Source of the DNA: JAVZLQ01 sp049972525
GTDB lineage: Archaea > Thermoproteota > Bathyarchaeia > Bathyarchaeales > Bathycorpusculaceae
Direction of reading: 5' to 3'
DNA length: 54,974 bases
Assembly: GCA_049972525.1 (NCBI GenBank)
Contig: JBMFKI010000009.1
Coordinates: 1 to 54,974, forward strand
Part shown: positions 45,205 through 53,875 of the stretch, piece after piece
How the letters are laid out: each line of letters starts with the position of its first letter
Position numbering within the stretch: position 1 is the first letter of the stretch
Made by a program: the position numbers and the translations under genes
The notes under the pieces: generated by a model
What the model was told of the DNA's origin: nothing
The model's input: only the letters and a program-made list of their open reading frames with translations
The model's database searches: none

Positions 45205-45337
45205 GGGGCTTTTGGAAACCGTGTTAGGTTATGGGGTTTAGAGATTTTGTTTGAGGGGAGAAAGGAGAGTTGCAATAAAAAATGAAACAAATTTCTCTAA
45301 ACCTTTCCACCCAACATCCAATTTCCACATAGCCCTC

Positions 45338-46510
45338 CTAAAGCGCTTTGAAAGCTTCAAACCATCTATTGTATAGTCCAAGCATTTCAGGGGAAACGCT
45401 TGGCTTTCTATCTTCCAGTATTTGCCTAAAATCATCCATCGTCAATGCTCTAGGCGTTGCCTGCTTATTAATCGCCTGCCCTGACTCGAAGAATTCACCT
45501 ATAACTTTCAACTGGGCTGCTTGGCATACATCCCTTATGTCGCTGCCAGAAAAGCCCTCCGAAAGCCTAGCTAACTCGTGTAGATCAACATCTTCTGCGA
45601 GCCTCAAATTGTTTGTGTAAAGTTTAAACATCATCAAACGTGTATAATGGTCTGGCAGAGGCACAAGAATCCTTTTTTGGAATCTTCTAATAAAGGCCCA
45701 GTCCAAGTCCCAAGGCTTGTTCGTGGCACCGATAACGTAGACGTGAAGTTTTTTACCCTTATCAACAACGCCGTCCATCTCCTTTAGGAACTGGTTCCTA
45801 ACGCGAACTTCGCCGCCCACCTCGTTTGAATGTCTCCCCATTAAAGAGTCTAATTCATCAATAAACACTATTGCTGGCTTCCCGTTATTAGCTGATTTCC
45901 TAGCAGAGTCGAAAAGTTTTGCAACATTCTGTTCAGCCTCGCCAAGCCATTTAGACATTATCGACGCAGCGTCAATCGAGATGAACGTTGCATCTATCTC
46001 CGTGGCAACAGCAGCGGCCAGCAGAGTTTTCCCACATCCTGGTGGACCAAAGAGGAGTATACCCCTAGGCCATCCAAGAGGGAACAAGTCTGGTCTTTGA
46101 ACCGGATAGACAATTGCCTCTTTAATAGCCTTTTTAGCATTATCAAGCCCTACAACTTCATCCCACTTCACATTAGGTTTTTCCGTGACAACAAGCTCTT
46201 CGTAACTTGATTTTCCTTCCTCTGTTGTTTTTGCGCCTTCCGCGCCCATAACTTCTCCTCGTGGCTGAACTGGCACCACCGCACCTTGCAGTGCCTTTAT
46301 TCTCTCTTGGTAGGCTATTGCCCGCTGTATGTAAATCTGGTTTAGACTGTATTCAGGGTAAAGCTGAACAAGTTTTAGAAGGCTTTCAATTGCCTTCTGA
46401 TACATCGTTATTGCCATCCCCTTTGAGCCTTGCTTATCAAGCCTAACAGCTTCTAACGCGTAATTGGTTGCATTTTTCTCCAGTTCTTGAGAAGCGCTCA
46501 TAATTTTCAT
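45338..46510 (-). CDS. cdvC: CdvC / Vps4-like AAA ATPase
   Basis: 390 residues. An N-terminal MIT domain (about 1-75) is followed by a linker and a single AAA domain with Walker A G-P-P-G-C-G-K-T near 154, Walker B I-V-F-I-D-E-L-D-S near 205, and the C-terminal Vps4-type helix. It disassembles ESCRT-III polymers in division. The ATG at 46510 overlaps the upstream stop (ATGA); a second Met three codons on has better ribosome spacing. It is the last gene of the division operon. Confidence 0.93.
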   Translation of the reverse strand: MKIMSASQELEKNATNYALEAVRLDKQGSKGMAITMYQKAIESLLKLVQLYPEYSLNQIYIQRAIAYQERIKALQGAVVPVQPRGEVMGAEGAKTTEEGKSSYEELVVTEKPNVKWDEVVGLDNAKKAIKEAIVYPVQRPDLFPLGWPRGILLFGPPGCGKTLLAAAVATEIDATFISIDAASIMSKWLGEAEQNVAKLFDSARKSANNGKPAIVFIDELDSLMGRHSNEVGGEVRVRNQFLKEMDGVVDKGKKLHVYVIGATNKPWDLDWAFIRRFQKRILVPLPDHYTRLMMFKLYTNNLRLAEDVDLHELARLSEGFSGSDIRDVCQAAQLKVIGEFFESGQAINKQATPRALTMDDFRQILEDRKPSVSPEMLGLYNRWFEAFKAL

Positions 46511-47400
46511 TCCTCAGCTTTCAATTCGATTTTAATTTTTCCCTTCGATCCTAAACTTTTAAGTGCCTTTTCAATTTCCTCAGGTGGAGCCTTCAAATCA
46601 ATGGAGCATTTACTCATGTCGATTTCGCCGTTACACTTCCTAATATATTCAAGAAGCAAATCCTCTAAGGAGGAATTCTCAACTTTGAGAGAAATTTCCT
46701 GAATTTCAGCTTTTTTAAAAGAAAGGAGGGTTGAAGAATTCTTGTCTTCTTCTTCCACGTTTTCCTGGCCTACCGTTTGTGAGCAATTAGCCGTCAAGGC
46801 AACAAGTTGTCTCAGCGCGACTTTTTCTTCATGTGAAGTTTCAAGGGTTGCGGGCGGTTCAGGGAGCTTCTCCGCAATTTTTCTCTCAAGGAAGCTTGAA
46901 ACTTCTTTTAGCACTTCTTCGCCTTCAGGTGTCTTCATGTTTACTGGTATTATAGATTCATCTGCGCTTATGTGGGTTGAGTGAAGCGTTTCGCTTATTT
47001 CCTCATTAACCTTGTTTAACTCGGCGCTGACATCTGGTAGCAACTCAAACAGTTGCTGCGAAACTCCTTGAAGAATTTTTAATGCTGGCTTAAGGTCTAT
47101 AACTACGTCGCTTAACTCCCTTATGGTTTCAAGTCTAAGTATAACGCGTTCGATTGCTAACTCTACATTATAAAGAAACTTTATGAGTTTTCGCACCTCA
47201 GCAATTTCATTGGCGCAAATCGCCGCCCTTTCTTTATTCTTATTGTTTAATGCGTGTATACATGTTTGAAAAAGGATTCTGTCTCTCTCTTTAAGCCTAA
47301 AGCTTGCCTGCTCAAGCTTACCATGTTGAACTTTCAACGTTTGTATGGACTTAATAATTACCTCGCGGAGTGGAGGGCTAGAACGTATGAATCCTCTAAT
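46507..47400 (-). CDS. cdvB: ESCRT-III / CdvB with C-terminal winged helix; non-canonical start
   Basis: The first canonical start in this frame is a TTG at 47337 (276 residues), but it lacks a ribosome site and cuts into the conserved Snf7 fold. The frame stays open upstream to a TAG at 47419-47421, and the extra codons encode S-S-P-P-L-R-E-V-I-I-K-S-I-Q-T-L, which matches the N terminus of known CdvB. An ATT at 47400 lies 8 bases after GGAGG and gives 297 residues. The C-terminal 55 residues form a winged helix, the CdvA-binding end in crenarchaeal CdvB. Either the start is non-canonical or a base is wrong upstream. Confidence 0.85.
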   Translation of the reverse strand: MRGFIRSSPPLREVIIKSIQTLKVQHGKLEQASFRLKERDRILFQTCIHALNNKNKERAAICANEIAEVRKLIKFLYNVELAIERVILRLETIRELSDVVIDLKPALKILQGVSQQLFELLPDVSAELNKVNEEISETLHSTHISADESIIPVNMKTPEGEEVLKEVSSFLERKIAEKLPEPPATLETSHEEKVALRQLVALTANCSQTVGQENVEEEDKNSSTLLSFKKAEIQEISLKVENSSLEDLLLEYIRKCNGEIDMSKCSIDLKAPPEEIEKALKSLGSKGKIKIELKAEE

Positions 47401-47430
47401 AGCTTTTCCCTCCGCCCGCTATCCCCACTT

Positions 47431-48165
47431 TCACATTCCAACTTTTCCGATTTCCTTCACATAGACAACAACAGGTGGTTCTGGAAGTTCAGGCGTTTCG
47501 AGGGGCGAAGTTTCCTTCGGAGCTTCTGTCACTTTAGGTTTTACAGGCTCTTCTATTTTAAGTGCATCTCCCAACAAAATGTTTGAGAGTTTATTCCTCA
47601 TCTGCTCCAAATCACTTTTCATCGCGTTAACCCTTTTCAAGTTTTCCTGTATCAAGGAGAAAGCATTTTCGTATGACTGATTGTCAATTTGCCCTATCTC
47701 ATGTTCAATTTCGAGGTTCACAAGTGCATAGTTAAGCTCCTTTGTTGTTTCATCACATTTAGCAATCTCTTTGTTAATTTCCTCTATCAGTCCCTGCGCT
47801 TCACTTTTAAGTTGGTTCAATGCGCCTTCAAAATTGTTGTGCAGCTCCCTATAGAGCTCCTCTGAAATTTTATTCTTTTCAGATAACTCCTTAAGCGCTT
47901 GATCTTTGCGCCATATTAATGGAATCTGGTCGCAAAGAACATTTGTTCTCAACTTAATTTTAGATGTTAGCGTTACATCATTGCCATCGAACTTTAAGTA
48001 TTCAATCGAATGCTTCAAAAATTTGCCGTCGCCAAGCTCTATGTAAACAGCGTCAAATTTTCCACTTGGTGTTAAAGCAAAAGAAGCCACTTTACCAACT
48101 ACACATCCATATTCATCCTTGATCGGCTTTCCAATTGAAAGAAAGAAATTGGGGGTTTGTGACAT
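47431..48165 (-). CDS. cdvA: CdvA-like division protein
   Basis: 244 residues. A PRC-barrel (about 5-75, beginning F-F-L-S-I-G-K-P-I-K-D-E-Y-G) is followed by a long coiled coil (about 85-200), a Pro/Glu linker and a short C-terminal strand V-V-V-Y-V-K-E-I-G that may bind the CdvB winged helix. CdvA anchors the division machinery at the membrane and DNA. The ATG at 48165 is preferred, with GGAG 9 bases upstream; the frame is open to a TTG at 48183. It lies between the two ESCRT-III genes. Confidence 0.82.
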   Translation of the reverse strand: MSQTPNFFLSIGKPIKDEYGCVVGKVASFALTPSGKFDAVYIELGDGKFLKHSIEYLKFDGNDVTLTSKIKLRTNVLCDQIPLIWRKDQALKELSEKNKISEELYRELHNNFEGALNQLKSEAQGLIEEINKEIAKCDETTKELNYALVNLEIEHEIGQIDNQSYENAFSLIQENLKRVNAMKSDLEQMRNKLSNILLGDALKIEEPVKPKVTEAPKETSPLETPELPEPPVVVYVKEIGKVGM

Positions 48166-48185
48166 GTCACGCATCTCCTCCAATT

Positions 48186-48848
48186 CTAAGAGGTTTCTGT
48201 TGAAGCTTTCTCGCCTAATGAGGCTGTTGGTATTCCTGGTGGCAGCTCTGGGAACTTCTCTTTAATTCTTTGCTCCGCGATTGTTGCAGCTTCCGTGAGA
48301 ATTTTCTGTGCGTCCTCATTCACACTGTCGAAGTTTATTGTTATTCCTGAACTTTGCCCTGCCTCAATCATTATACCACTTAGCAGGTTTCCTATTTCGC
48401 CAAGTTCATTTTCCGCCTCTGGAAAAACGCTTGCAAGTCCAGTTCTAACAGATCTTAGTACGCCCACTGCCGGTCCAAGCGTTGACACGACATCTCCAAG
48501 TTCAGATACTGTTCGTAATCTTAACACTATTTGTTCGAGGGCAAGTCTCGCATTCATAATAAGCTTTTCCATTTTGCGGATTTCTGCAAGTTCATTAGCA
48601 AATACGTTTGCACGTGCACTGTCATGTTTAGTGTAAGCGTCAACTATCCTTGCAAATATTGCCTTGTCTCTCTGGCTGAACCTTTCTGTTGCTTGATCCA
48701 ACTTTTGAATTTGTAGTTCAATGCGCCTGACAGCGAAGTCTAAGCGTGGCTTTAGTGGACCTGGTGGTCTAACAGCTTCTTTTATGCGGTTTGTCAGTGG
48801 TTGTTCGTCTCTTCTACTTTCCCATTTCTTACTAAATCGTTCAGACAA
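48186..48848 (-). CDS. ESCRT-III-like protein, short form (CdvB paralog)
   Basis: 220 residues. The Snf7-type helical core (about 25-170) aligns throughout with the downstream CdvB, through R-P-P-G-P-L-K-P-R-L, then R-D-K-A-I-F and later A-N-E-L-A-E-I-R-K. There is no winged helix, and it ends in a short Pro/Gly/Ser tail. In Sulfolobus such short paralogs (CdvB1, CdvB2) carry out the late constriction. TTG start with GGAGGT 7 bases upstream. It is the first gene of the division operon. Confidence 0.83.
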   Translation of the reverse strand: MSERFSKKWESRRDEQPLTNRIKEAVRPPGPLKPRLDFAVRRIELQIQKLDQATERFSQRDKAIFARIVDAYTKHDSARANVFANELAEIRKMEKLIMNARLALEQIVLRLRTVSELGDVVSTLGPAVGVLRSVRTGLASVFPEAENELGEIGNLLSGIMIEAGQSSGITINFDSVNEDAQKILTEAATIAEQRIKEKFPELPPGIPTASLGEKASTETS

Positions 48849-48883
48849 GTTTATACCTCCGAGAAAAAGAGAGTGCGCGAAGT

Positions 48884-48896
48884 TATCTTATACATT
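48884..48896 (-). promoter_or_regulatory. candidate promoter of the division operon
   Basis: In RNA sense tgtataagat lies 35-45 bases before the first TTG. It predicts a start near 48863, just before the GGAGG ribosome site. Confidence 0.4.
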
Positions 48897-49074
48897 GTTA
48901 ATATGTTGGAAATATGTATGTATATACGTAGAGCTATATGTCAGAGTAAAAGTCTTTTTAGGCTTTAATTTTCCAGAGTAAAGTCTATGTTGACGGTTTT
49001 TTGTTAATAAACAAAAATGTGTAAGTTAAACTAAAAAGAGGCTTAAATTGATTTTAAGGCAAAGGTGAATATGG

Positions 49075-49293
49075 ATGGGTGAAAGACTCAAAGTATTCGT
49101 GCTCGTAGCGGCGTTAGGATTCATGGCGGGAGTAATCGCGGATCTGACTGCGACGTATGTACTACCAGTACTTATAGCGCTTTTTCCATCGTTTATCAGT
49201 GCACGATATCTTCTGTCAGGATTTGCTGGTGCGATTTTGACGCTTGTCCTAGTAAGCATTTGGGCCTACATAACAGGGCCATCAGAGAAATAA
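49075..49293 (+). CDS. small two-helix membrane protein, unknown
   Basis: 72 residues, nearly all in two membrane helices (about 7-30 and 45-68) with charged ends. The ATG has GGTGA 7 bases upstream; an ATG four bases earlier is out of frame and ends at once. No family recognised. It is divergent from the division operon. Confidence 0.55.
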   Translation: MGERLKVFVLVAALGFMAGVIADLTATYVLPVLIALFPSFISARYLLSGFAGAILTLVLVSIWAYITGPSEK

Positions 49294-49350
49294 CATTTCC
49301 CCCTCTCCTTTCTCTACCTCATTGAATTCTTAGCTCTCCCCTTCTAACTT

Positions 49351-49429
49351 AATTTTGGACTCAGGAGCGGAAAAAGCAATCACCCGCTGGAGGCGTCAGT
49401 GTACCTCGATTACCTCATCGTCCAAAATT
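49351..49429 (-). ncRNA. C/D box sRNA
   Basis: In RNA sense, a 10-bp terminal stem AATTTTGGAC/GTCCAAAATT encloses a C box (CGATGAG, 49414-49420), a D' box CTGA (49396-49399), a C' box (GTGATTG, 49377-49383) and a D box CTGA (49361-49364). The 14-base stretch before D' ends ATCGAGGTACA. By the fifth-base rule it would direct 2'-O-methylation at the C of UACCUCGAU in 23S rRNA, the site equivalent to E. coli C2498. The 12-base D guide (CTTTTTCCGCTC) has no target I can name. A TATA-like aaatatttta lies just upstream. Confidence 0.72.
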
Positions 49430-49494
49430 AACTAGCTAACTCCTAAAATATTTACGTTTACAACGTCTATACTTTTTAGTGGAGAACTGACTAG

Positions 49495-50283
49495 ATGTGT
49501 GGCATATTCGGATTCGCCTTAAAAGAGCCTGTTCCACTGTTCAAACCTTTTAAAGTGTTAGAAAAACTTGAGGTTCATCAATATCCGCATGAACCGAAAC
49601 CAGTTGGCGGTTTCGGAGCTGGCGTTGCATTTATAGATGCCAATGGAAAATTTATCTTTGATAAGGTGGGAAATGTTGGCGGTTCGCCGACGAAACGCTT
49701 ATTTGGCATTGTTAAAGTTGACGTGGCGCGTGTTTTAATCGGGCATGTACGTATGCCAAGCCCACAATTTATGGAAACTGCAAAGTTTAAAGAAACCGCG
49801 CAACCCTATGTTACGCGTTGTTTCTCTGGCTTAATGCTAATTTCAGCTCATAACGGGGATGTGATGAACTATAAAGTTCTCAGAGAGAAGCTGGGCGCAA
49901 AGCATGTTTTTGAGTCGGAAAAAATTGAACTGATAGATTCAGAGGTTATCCCGCATCTATTTGAAGAACTTTTAGTGAAGAAGGTTAATCCCAGCAAAGC
50001 CCTTGATGCTCTTTTTGAAGCGTTAGAAGGGTCGAACACTGTTAGCGTTTTACAAATTGAAAGAAATCGTTTACTATTGCATTTTGCCCATAAAGGCAAA
50101 ACCAGAGGGTTGACCATATGGGAAAATGATGGTGGAGAGATTGTTTTCTGCTCTAGAAAAGAGCCCTTAATGGAAGGATTTGGCGATATACTTGGCAAAG
50201 GTGAATTTAAAGAGCATGTTTCGATTCTATACCGAGAAGAAGGAAACTTAAAAATAGCTTTAGACCTTTCACGTTTGATGTAA
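49495..50283 (+). CDS. class II glutamine amidotransferase domain protein
   Basis: 262 residues. Met1-Cys2-Gly3-Ile4 is the class II (Ntn) start, where Cys2 becomes the nucleophile after Met removal. Family blocks are G-H-V-R-M-P-S near 85 and S-A-H-N-G-D near 119. It takes ammonia from glutamine, but no synthase domain is attached. The partner is unknown; free-standing forms of this type include YafJ/EgtC-like proteins. The promoter may be shared with the C/D sRNA (TATA near 49445). Confidence 0.85.
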   Translation: MCGIFGFALKEPVPLFKPFKVLEKLEVHQYPHEPKPVGGFGAGVAFIDANGKFIFDKVGNVGGSPTKRLFGIVKVDVARVLIGHVRMPSPQFMETAKFKETAQPYVTRCFSGLMLISAHNGDVMNYKVLREKLGAKHVFESEKIELIDSEVIPHLFEELLVKKVNPSKALDALFEALEGSNTVSVLQIERNRLLLHFAHKGKTRGLTIWENDGGEIVFCSRKEPLMEGFGDILGKGEFKEHVSILYREEGNLKIALDLSRLM

Positions 50284-50305
50284 AAATCCTAATAAGGGTT
50301 AGGGT

Positions 50306-50847
50306 TTAGGTCAGCGAGATGAAAAGGTTTTATGGAGCGGCAAACCAGTTCTGATACCGTTCATCTTTCCAGGACGTGTTGTAATTCCCATGGTCGGGTT
50401 ATATGGATTATCTTCGCCACTTTTTCGTGCTGTCTGCCTTCTCTACAGGGACATCTCTCTTTCCATTTGTGCTTTTTACTCTGCTCTTCATTGTTATCGG
50501 CATTGGCGTAATCCTAACTCCATTGTTAGTGGAGTTTTTGCGTTACAGAAACACAGAATACATGATTACGAACCAGCGTGTAGTAACACAGACTGGAGCC
50601 ATCGGGATGGACACAAGATTTGTTAAGTTAAACAATGTTCAAGAAGTCTACGTAACATGAGTTGGTTAGACAAAATTTATGGAGCAGGCTCGATAGTGGC
50701 TGTAACAGCGGGCTTAGTTCCAGTTGGCGCACCAAGTCCATATAGTCCACTTAGGCGTCCAGTAATTGAAGCAGTAAGCCATCATACGAAGTTCAAAAAC
50801 TCCTACAAGAAGCCATAAGAAACGCAAGTGTGCTGAAAAATGTCTAG
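50306..50847 (+). pseudogene. PH domain (DUF304/YdbS-like) protein, frameshifted
   Basis: Pieces of one PH-domain protein are spread over three frames: D-E-K-V-L-W-S-G-K-P-V-L-I-P-F (from 50318), a membrane part and Y-M-I-T-N-Q-R-V-V-T-Q-T-G (about 50430-50660), L-D-K-I-Y-G-A-G-S-I-V-A-V-T-A-G (from 50666), and Y-E-V-Q-K-L-L-Q-E-A-I (from about 50785). At least three shifts are needed to join them and no start codon fits. It is a decayed gene, or the assembly has local base-count errors. Confidence 0.8.
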
Positions 50848-50908
50848 GGTTATTTCAGTAAAGGATAAGTTCTGAATCTTACCATCTGACTTTTGGCGAA
50901 GTTAACTA

Positions 50909-53812
50909 ATGGAGAAACAGTTTAAGTCACAAGTTTTCAGTCTTCTCACCACCCCCGTCAAGGAAGGACTAGCTAAACTAGGCTTTTTTGAACTTACACT
51001 TCCCCAGGTTATGGCCATTCCATCGATTTTGGCTGGAGAAAATGTTCTTTTAATTGCGCCTACAGGAAGTGGGAAGACGGAGGCTGTTCTCCTTCCAATA
51101 TTCTCCAAGCTAACTCAAAGTGAATCGAAGGATGGTATAAGGATAGTTTATGTCACGCCATTAAGGGCTTTAAACAGAGATTTACTGAAACGTCTAAAGT
51201 TTTGGGCTAACCATTTGGGCATGACGATCGAGGTTAGACATGGCGACACTGAACTGAAACTTCGCAGAAAACAAGCTGTTTCTCCGCCGCAAATGCTTGT
51301 TACAACACCAGAGACGCTTCAAGCAATTCTTCCAGGCTTACGTATGAAACGTCATTTGAGCAATGTTCAGTTTGTTATTATCGATGAGGTTCATGAGTTG
51401 GCGTCGAGCAAGCGTGGAACACAGCTTACAGTAGCTTTGGAACGCCTCTACGAAATTGTTAGACATGATTTTCAGAGAATAGGCTTGTCTGCGACTGTGG
51501 GTAATCCAGACGAGATTGCGGGTTTTATTGCCGGAACAAGTAGGGGAATAAAGGTTGTTCAGGCGTTGCTGCCTAAAGGGTATAAGTACAGCGTAGAAAA
51601 TCCTGAGCCAACAGACGCTGATTACGAGTTGGCTGGGAAACTCGGGGCTTCGCCGGAGGCAGTGGCAAGAATAAGGCGTGTAGCAGAAATTGTTGATGCT
51701 CATAAATCGACGCTGATTTTTGTTAATAGCCGAACAAACGCTGAAATGTTGGGACATAGATTCAGTCAGCTTGGAAGATTTGACATTGCCGTGCATCATG
51801 GCTCCTTATCAAGGGAGGAACGCACCCAAATAGAGGATGACTTTAAAGCTGGAGTTTTGAAGGCGATAATTTGCACAAGCACTTTGGAGCTTGGCATAGA
51901 CATCGGCACGGTCGACATGGTTATTCAGTACCTTTCACCTAGACAAGTTAGCAGTCTAATCCAAAGGGTTGGGCGAAGCGGACACCGTTTGGATATGCTT
52001 TCAGAAGGCGTCATAATCACAGCTTTTCCGGATGATGCTCTCGAGTCAATCGCGGCGGTTAAAAGTGCTTACGAAGGCAATGTTGAGCCTGTTTTGATTC
52101 ATGAATGTGCATTAGATGTTTTGGCACATCAAGTGGTAGGAGTGTTAATGGACAAGGGAGTTGCAACTGTAAACGAAGTTTTGGCGATTGTGCGGAGAGC
52201 CTATCCCTACCGTAATTTGCGGGAAAAATCGCTTTTGAATGTGATACGCTTTTTAGACAGTTTAGGCGAATTAAGGTTTGAGGAAGAAGGAAAAGTTTTG
52301 ATGAGAACAAGGCGAACTAGACACTACTACTATGAGAACTTATCAATGATTCCCGATGAGAGACGCTACCCAATAATAAATGTGCTGTCAGACAGAAAAA
52401 TTGGCACTTTGGGCGACGAATTTATGGCATTAAGAGCTAGAATAGGCTTAAACTTCATTTGTAGAGGAAAAGTTTGGCGTATAGTCCAAATAGAGGAGGA
52501 AACTGGCACTGTTTACGTTGTACCGTCAGAAGACCCGTTGGCAGCAATTCCAGGATGGGACGGCGAACTTCTTCCGGTGCCATTCATCTTAGCGCAAGAG
52601 ACTGGCAGACTGCGGGAAGAAATCAGAAGGCTGCTAAAAGAAACATGGAATGCCGAGGCTACAGCAGAGAAGCTTGCGGAAAAATTTGCAATAAGTAAGG
52701 GCGCCTTGCTTGGTGCCGTACATGAGGTTGAGCAACACTTAAAAGAGGGTGCGCCGCTGCCCACAGACAGCCACATTCTCATCGAAGCTTTCGACAAATA
52801 TTTGATAGTTCACGCATGTTTTGGCGAAGTTGTAAACAGCACTTTAGGAGGAATTTTTGATTCCATACTCTCGGATAAAGAGCTCATAGTTGGGTGGTGG
52901 AACGACGGCTATCGCATATTAATAGAAACGCCGAGAAATTTGACATTTCAAGAGCTTGAAAAAATGCCGTCCATTTTGTTTGCCCTTTCAGACGAGGAAA
53001 TAGACAAAGCCTTTGATGATTATTTGGAAGCCAAGTTTCCATTTGCCTACAAAATGAAGTTTGTGGCAGAAAGATTTGGAGCGTTGCCGCGGGGGAAAAC
53101 AATGGGTCCAGATAGGCAAAGCAAGCTGCCTTTAAGGTTTGCTGGAACACCAATTTACGACGAGACTCTACGCGAAGCAATGCTGGAAAAGGTGGATGTT
53201 GAAAAGGTTAAAGCGATTATGCGTGAAGTTAAAAATGGAAAAATCAAGGTCAGCGTCTTATATCGTAGTGAAAAGCCAACACCATTAGCATACCACATCC
53301 TGGCAAAATATTCAGACATTTCAGAGCTTATGGCTCCAGAGAAAGTTTTGTTAAGCAACATAGAGAAAATGAAACGTGCAATAGAAGCCCGAACAATAAC
53401 GCTTCTATGCATTGCGTGCGGCGAATGGGCGGCTGAAAAGAAAATTAAAAGTCTACCTGAAAATCCCACATGCCAAAAGTGCCAATCAAAACTCCTAGCG
53501 CTTTTGTACAGAAACCAAGACGCGAAGCGTATACGTGAAATTCTGAAGAAAAGACGAGAAGGCAAAGAAATAACAGAAGACGAACTAAAGGATTTAGCCC
53601 ACGCGAGACGCACAGCTGATTTAATATTGAGCTATGGCAAAAAGGCAATAATAGCCCTGGAAGTAAAAGGAGTGGGACCAGAAACAGCCTTCAGAATCCT
53701 TGGGAAAATGCATCAGAAAGAAGAAGAATTTTACATGGACCTTTTAAAGGCAAAAATACAATACCTAAAAACAAGGGAATTCTGGGAAGAGAAACTGAAA
53801 GGCTATGGCTGA
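50909..53812 (+). CDS. Lhr-type DEAD/DEAH helicase (second copy)
   Basis: 967 residues with the same plan as the gene at 22367: Walker A A-P-T-G-S-G-K-T-E, D-E-V-H-E, S-A-T-V-G, Q-R-V-G-R-S-G-H, winged helix, DEAD/H-associated domain, and a C-terminal zinc finger (C-I-A-C and C-Q-K-C) with helical tail. Both copies keep all helicase motifs, so both are probably active, and they likely have separate tasks. It stands alone after the PH pseudogene. Confidence 0.92.
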   Translation: MEKQFKSQVFSLLTTPVKEGLAKLGFFELTLPQVMAIPSILAGENVLLIAPTGSGKTEAVLLPIFSKLTQSESKDGIRIVYVTPLRALNRDLLKRLKFWANHLGMTIEVRHGDTELKLRRKQAVSPPQMLVTTPETLQAILPGLRMKRHLSNVQFVIIDEVHELASSKRGTQLTVALERLYEIVRHDFQRIGLSATVGNPDEIAGFIAGTSRGIKVVQALLPKGYKYSVENPEPTDADYELAGKLGASPEAVARIRRVAEIVDAHKSTLIFVNSRTNAEMLGHRFSQLGRFDIAVHHGSLSREERTQIEDDFKAGVLKAIICTSTLELGIDIGTVDMVIQYLSPRQVSSLIQRVGRSGHRLDMLSEGVIITAFPDDALESIAAVKSAYEGNVEPVLIHECALDVLAHQVVGVLMDKGVATVNEVLAIVRRAYPYRNLREKSLLNVIRFLDSLGELRFEEEGKVLMRTRRTRHYYYENLSMIPDERRYPIINVLSDRKIGTLGDEFMALRARIGLNFICRGKVWRIVQIEEETGTVYVVPSEDPLAAIPGWDGELLPVPFILAQETGRLREEIRRLLKETWNAEATAEKLAEKFAISKGALLGAVHEVEQHLKEGAPLPTDSHILIEAFDKYLIVHACFGEVVNSTLGGIFDSILSDKELIVGWWNDGYRILIETPRNLTFQELEKMPSILFALSDEEIDKAFDDYLEAKFPFAYKMKFVAERFGALPRGKTMGPDRQSKLPLRFAGTPIYDETLREAMLEKVDVEKVKAIMREVKNGKIKVSVLYRSEKPTPLAYHILAKYSDISELMAPEKVLLSNIEKMKRAIEARTITLLCIACGEWAAEKKIKSLPENPTCQKCQSKLLALLYRNQDAKRIREILKKRREGKEITEDELKDLAHARRTADLILSYGKKAIIALEVKGVGPETAFRILGKMHQKEEEFYMDLLKAKIQYLKTREFWEEKLKGYG

Positions 53813-53875
53813 TTGCTGATTTGTTAAAATTTTAATAGTTAGTCAGCTGAGAACTGTTCTTTTAACGTGGTTAAT

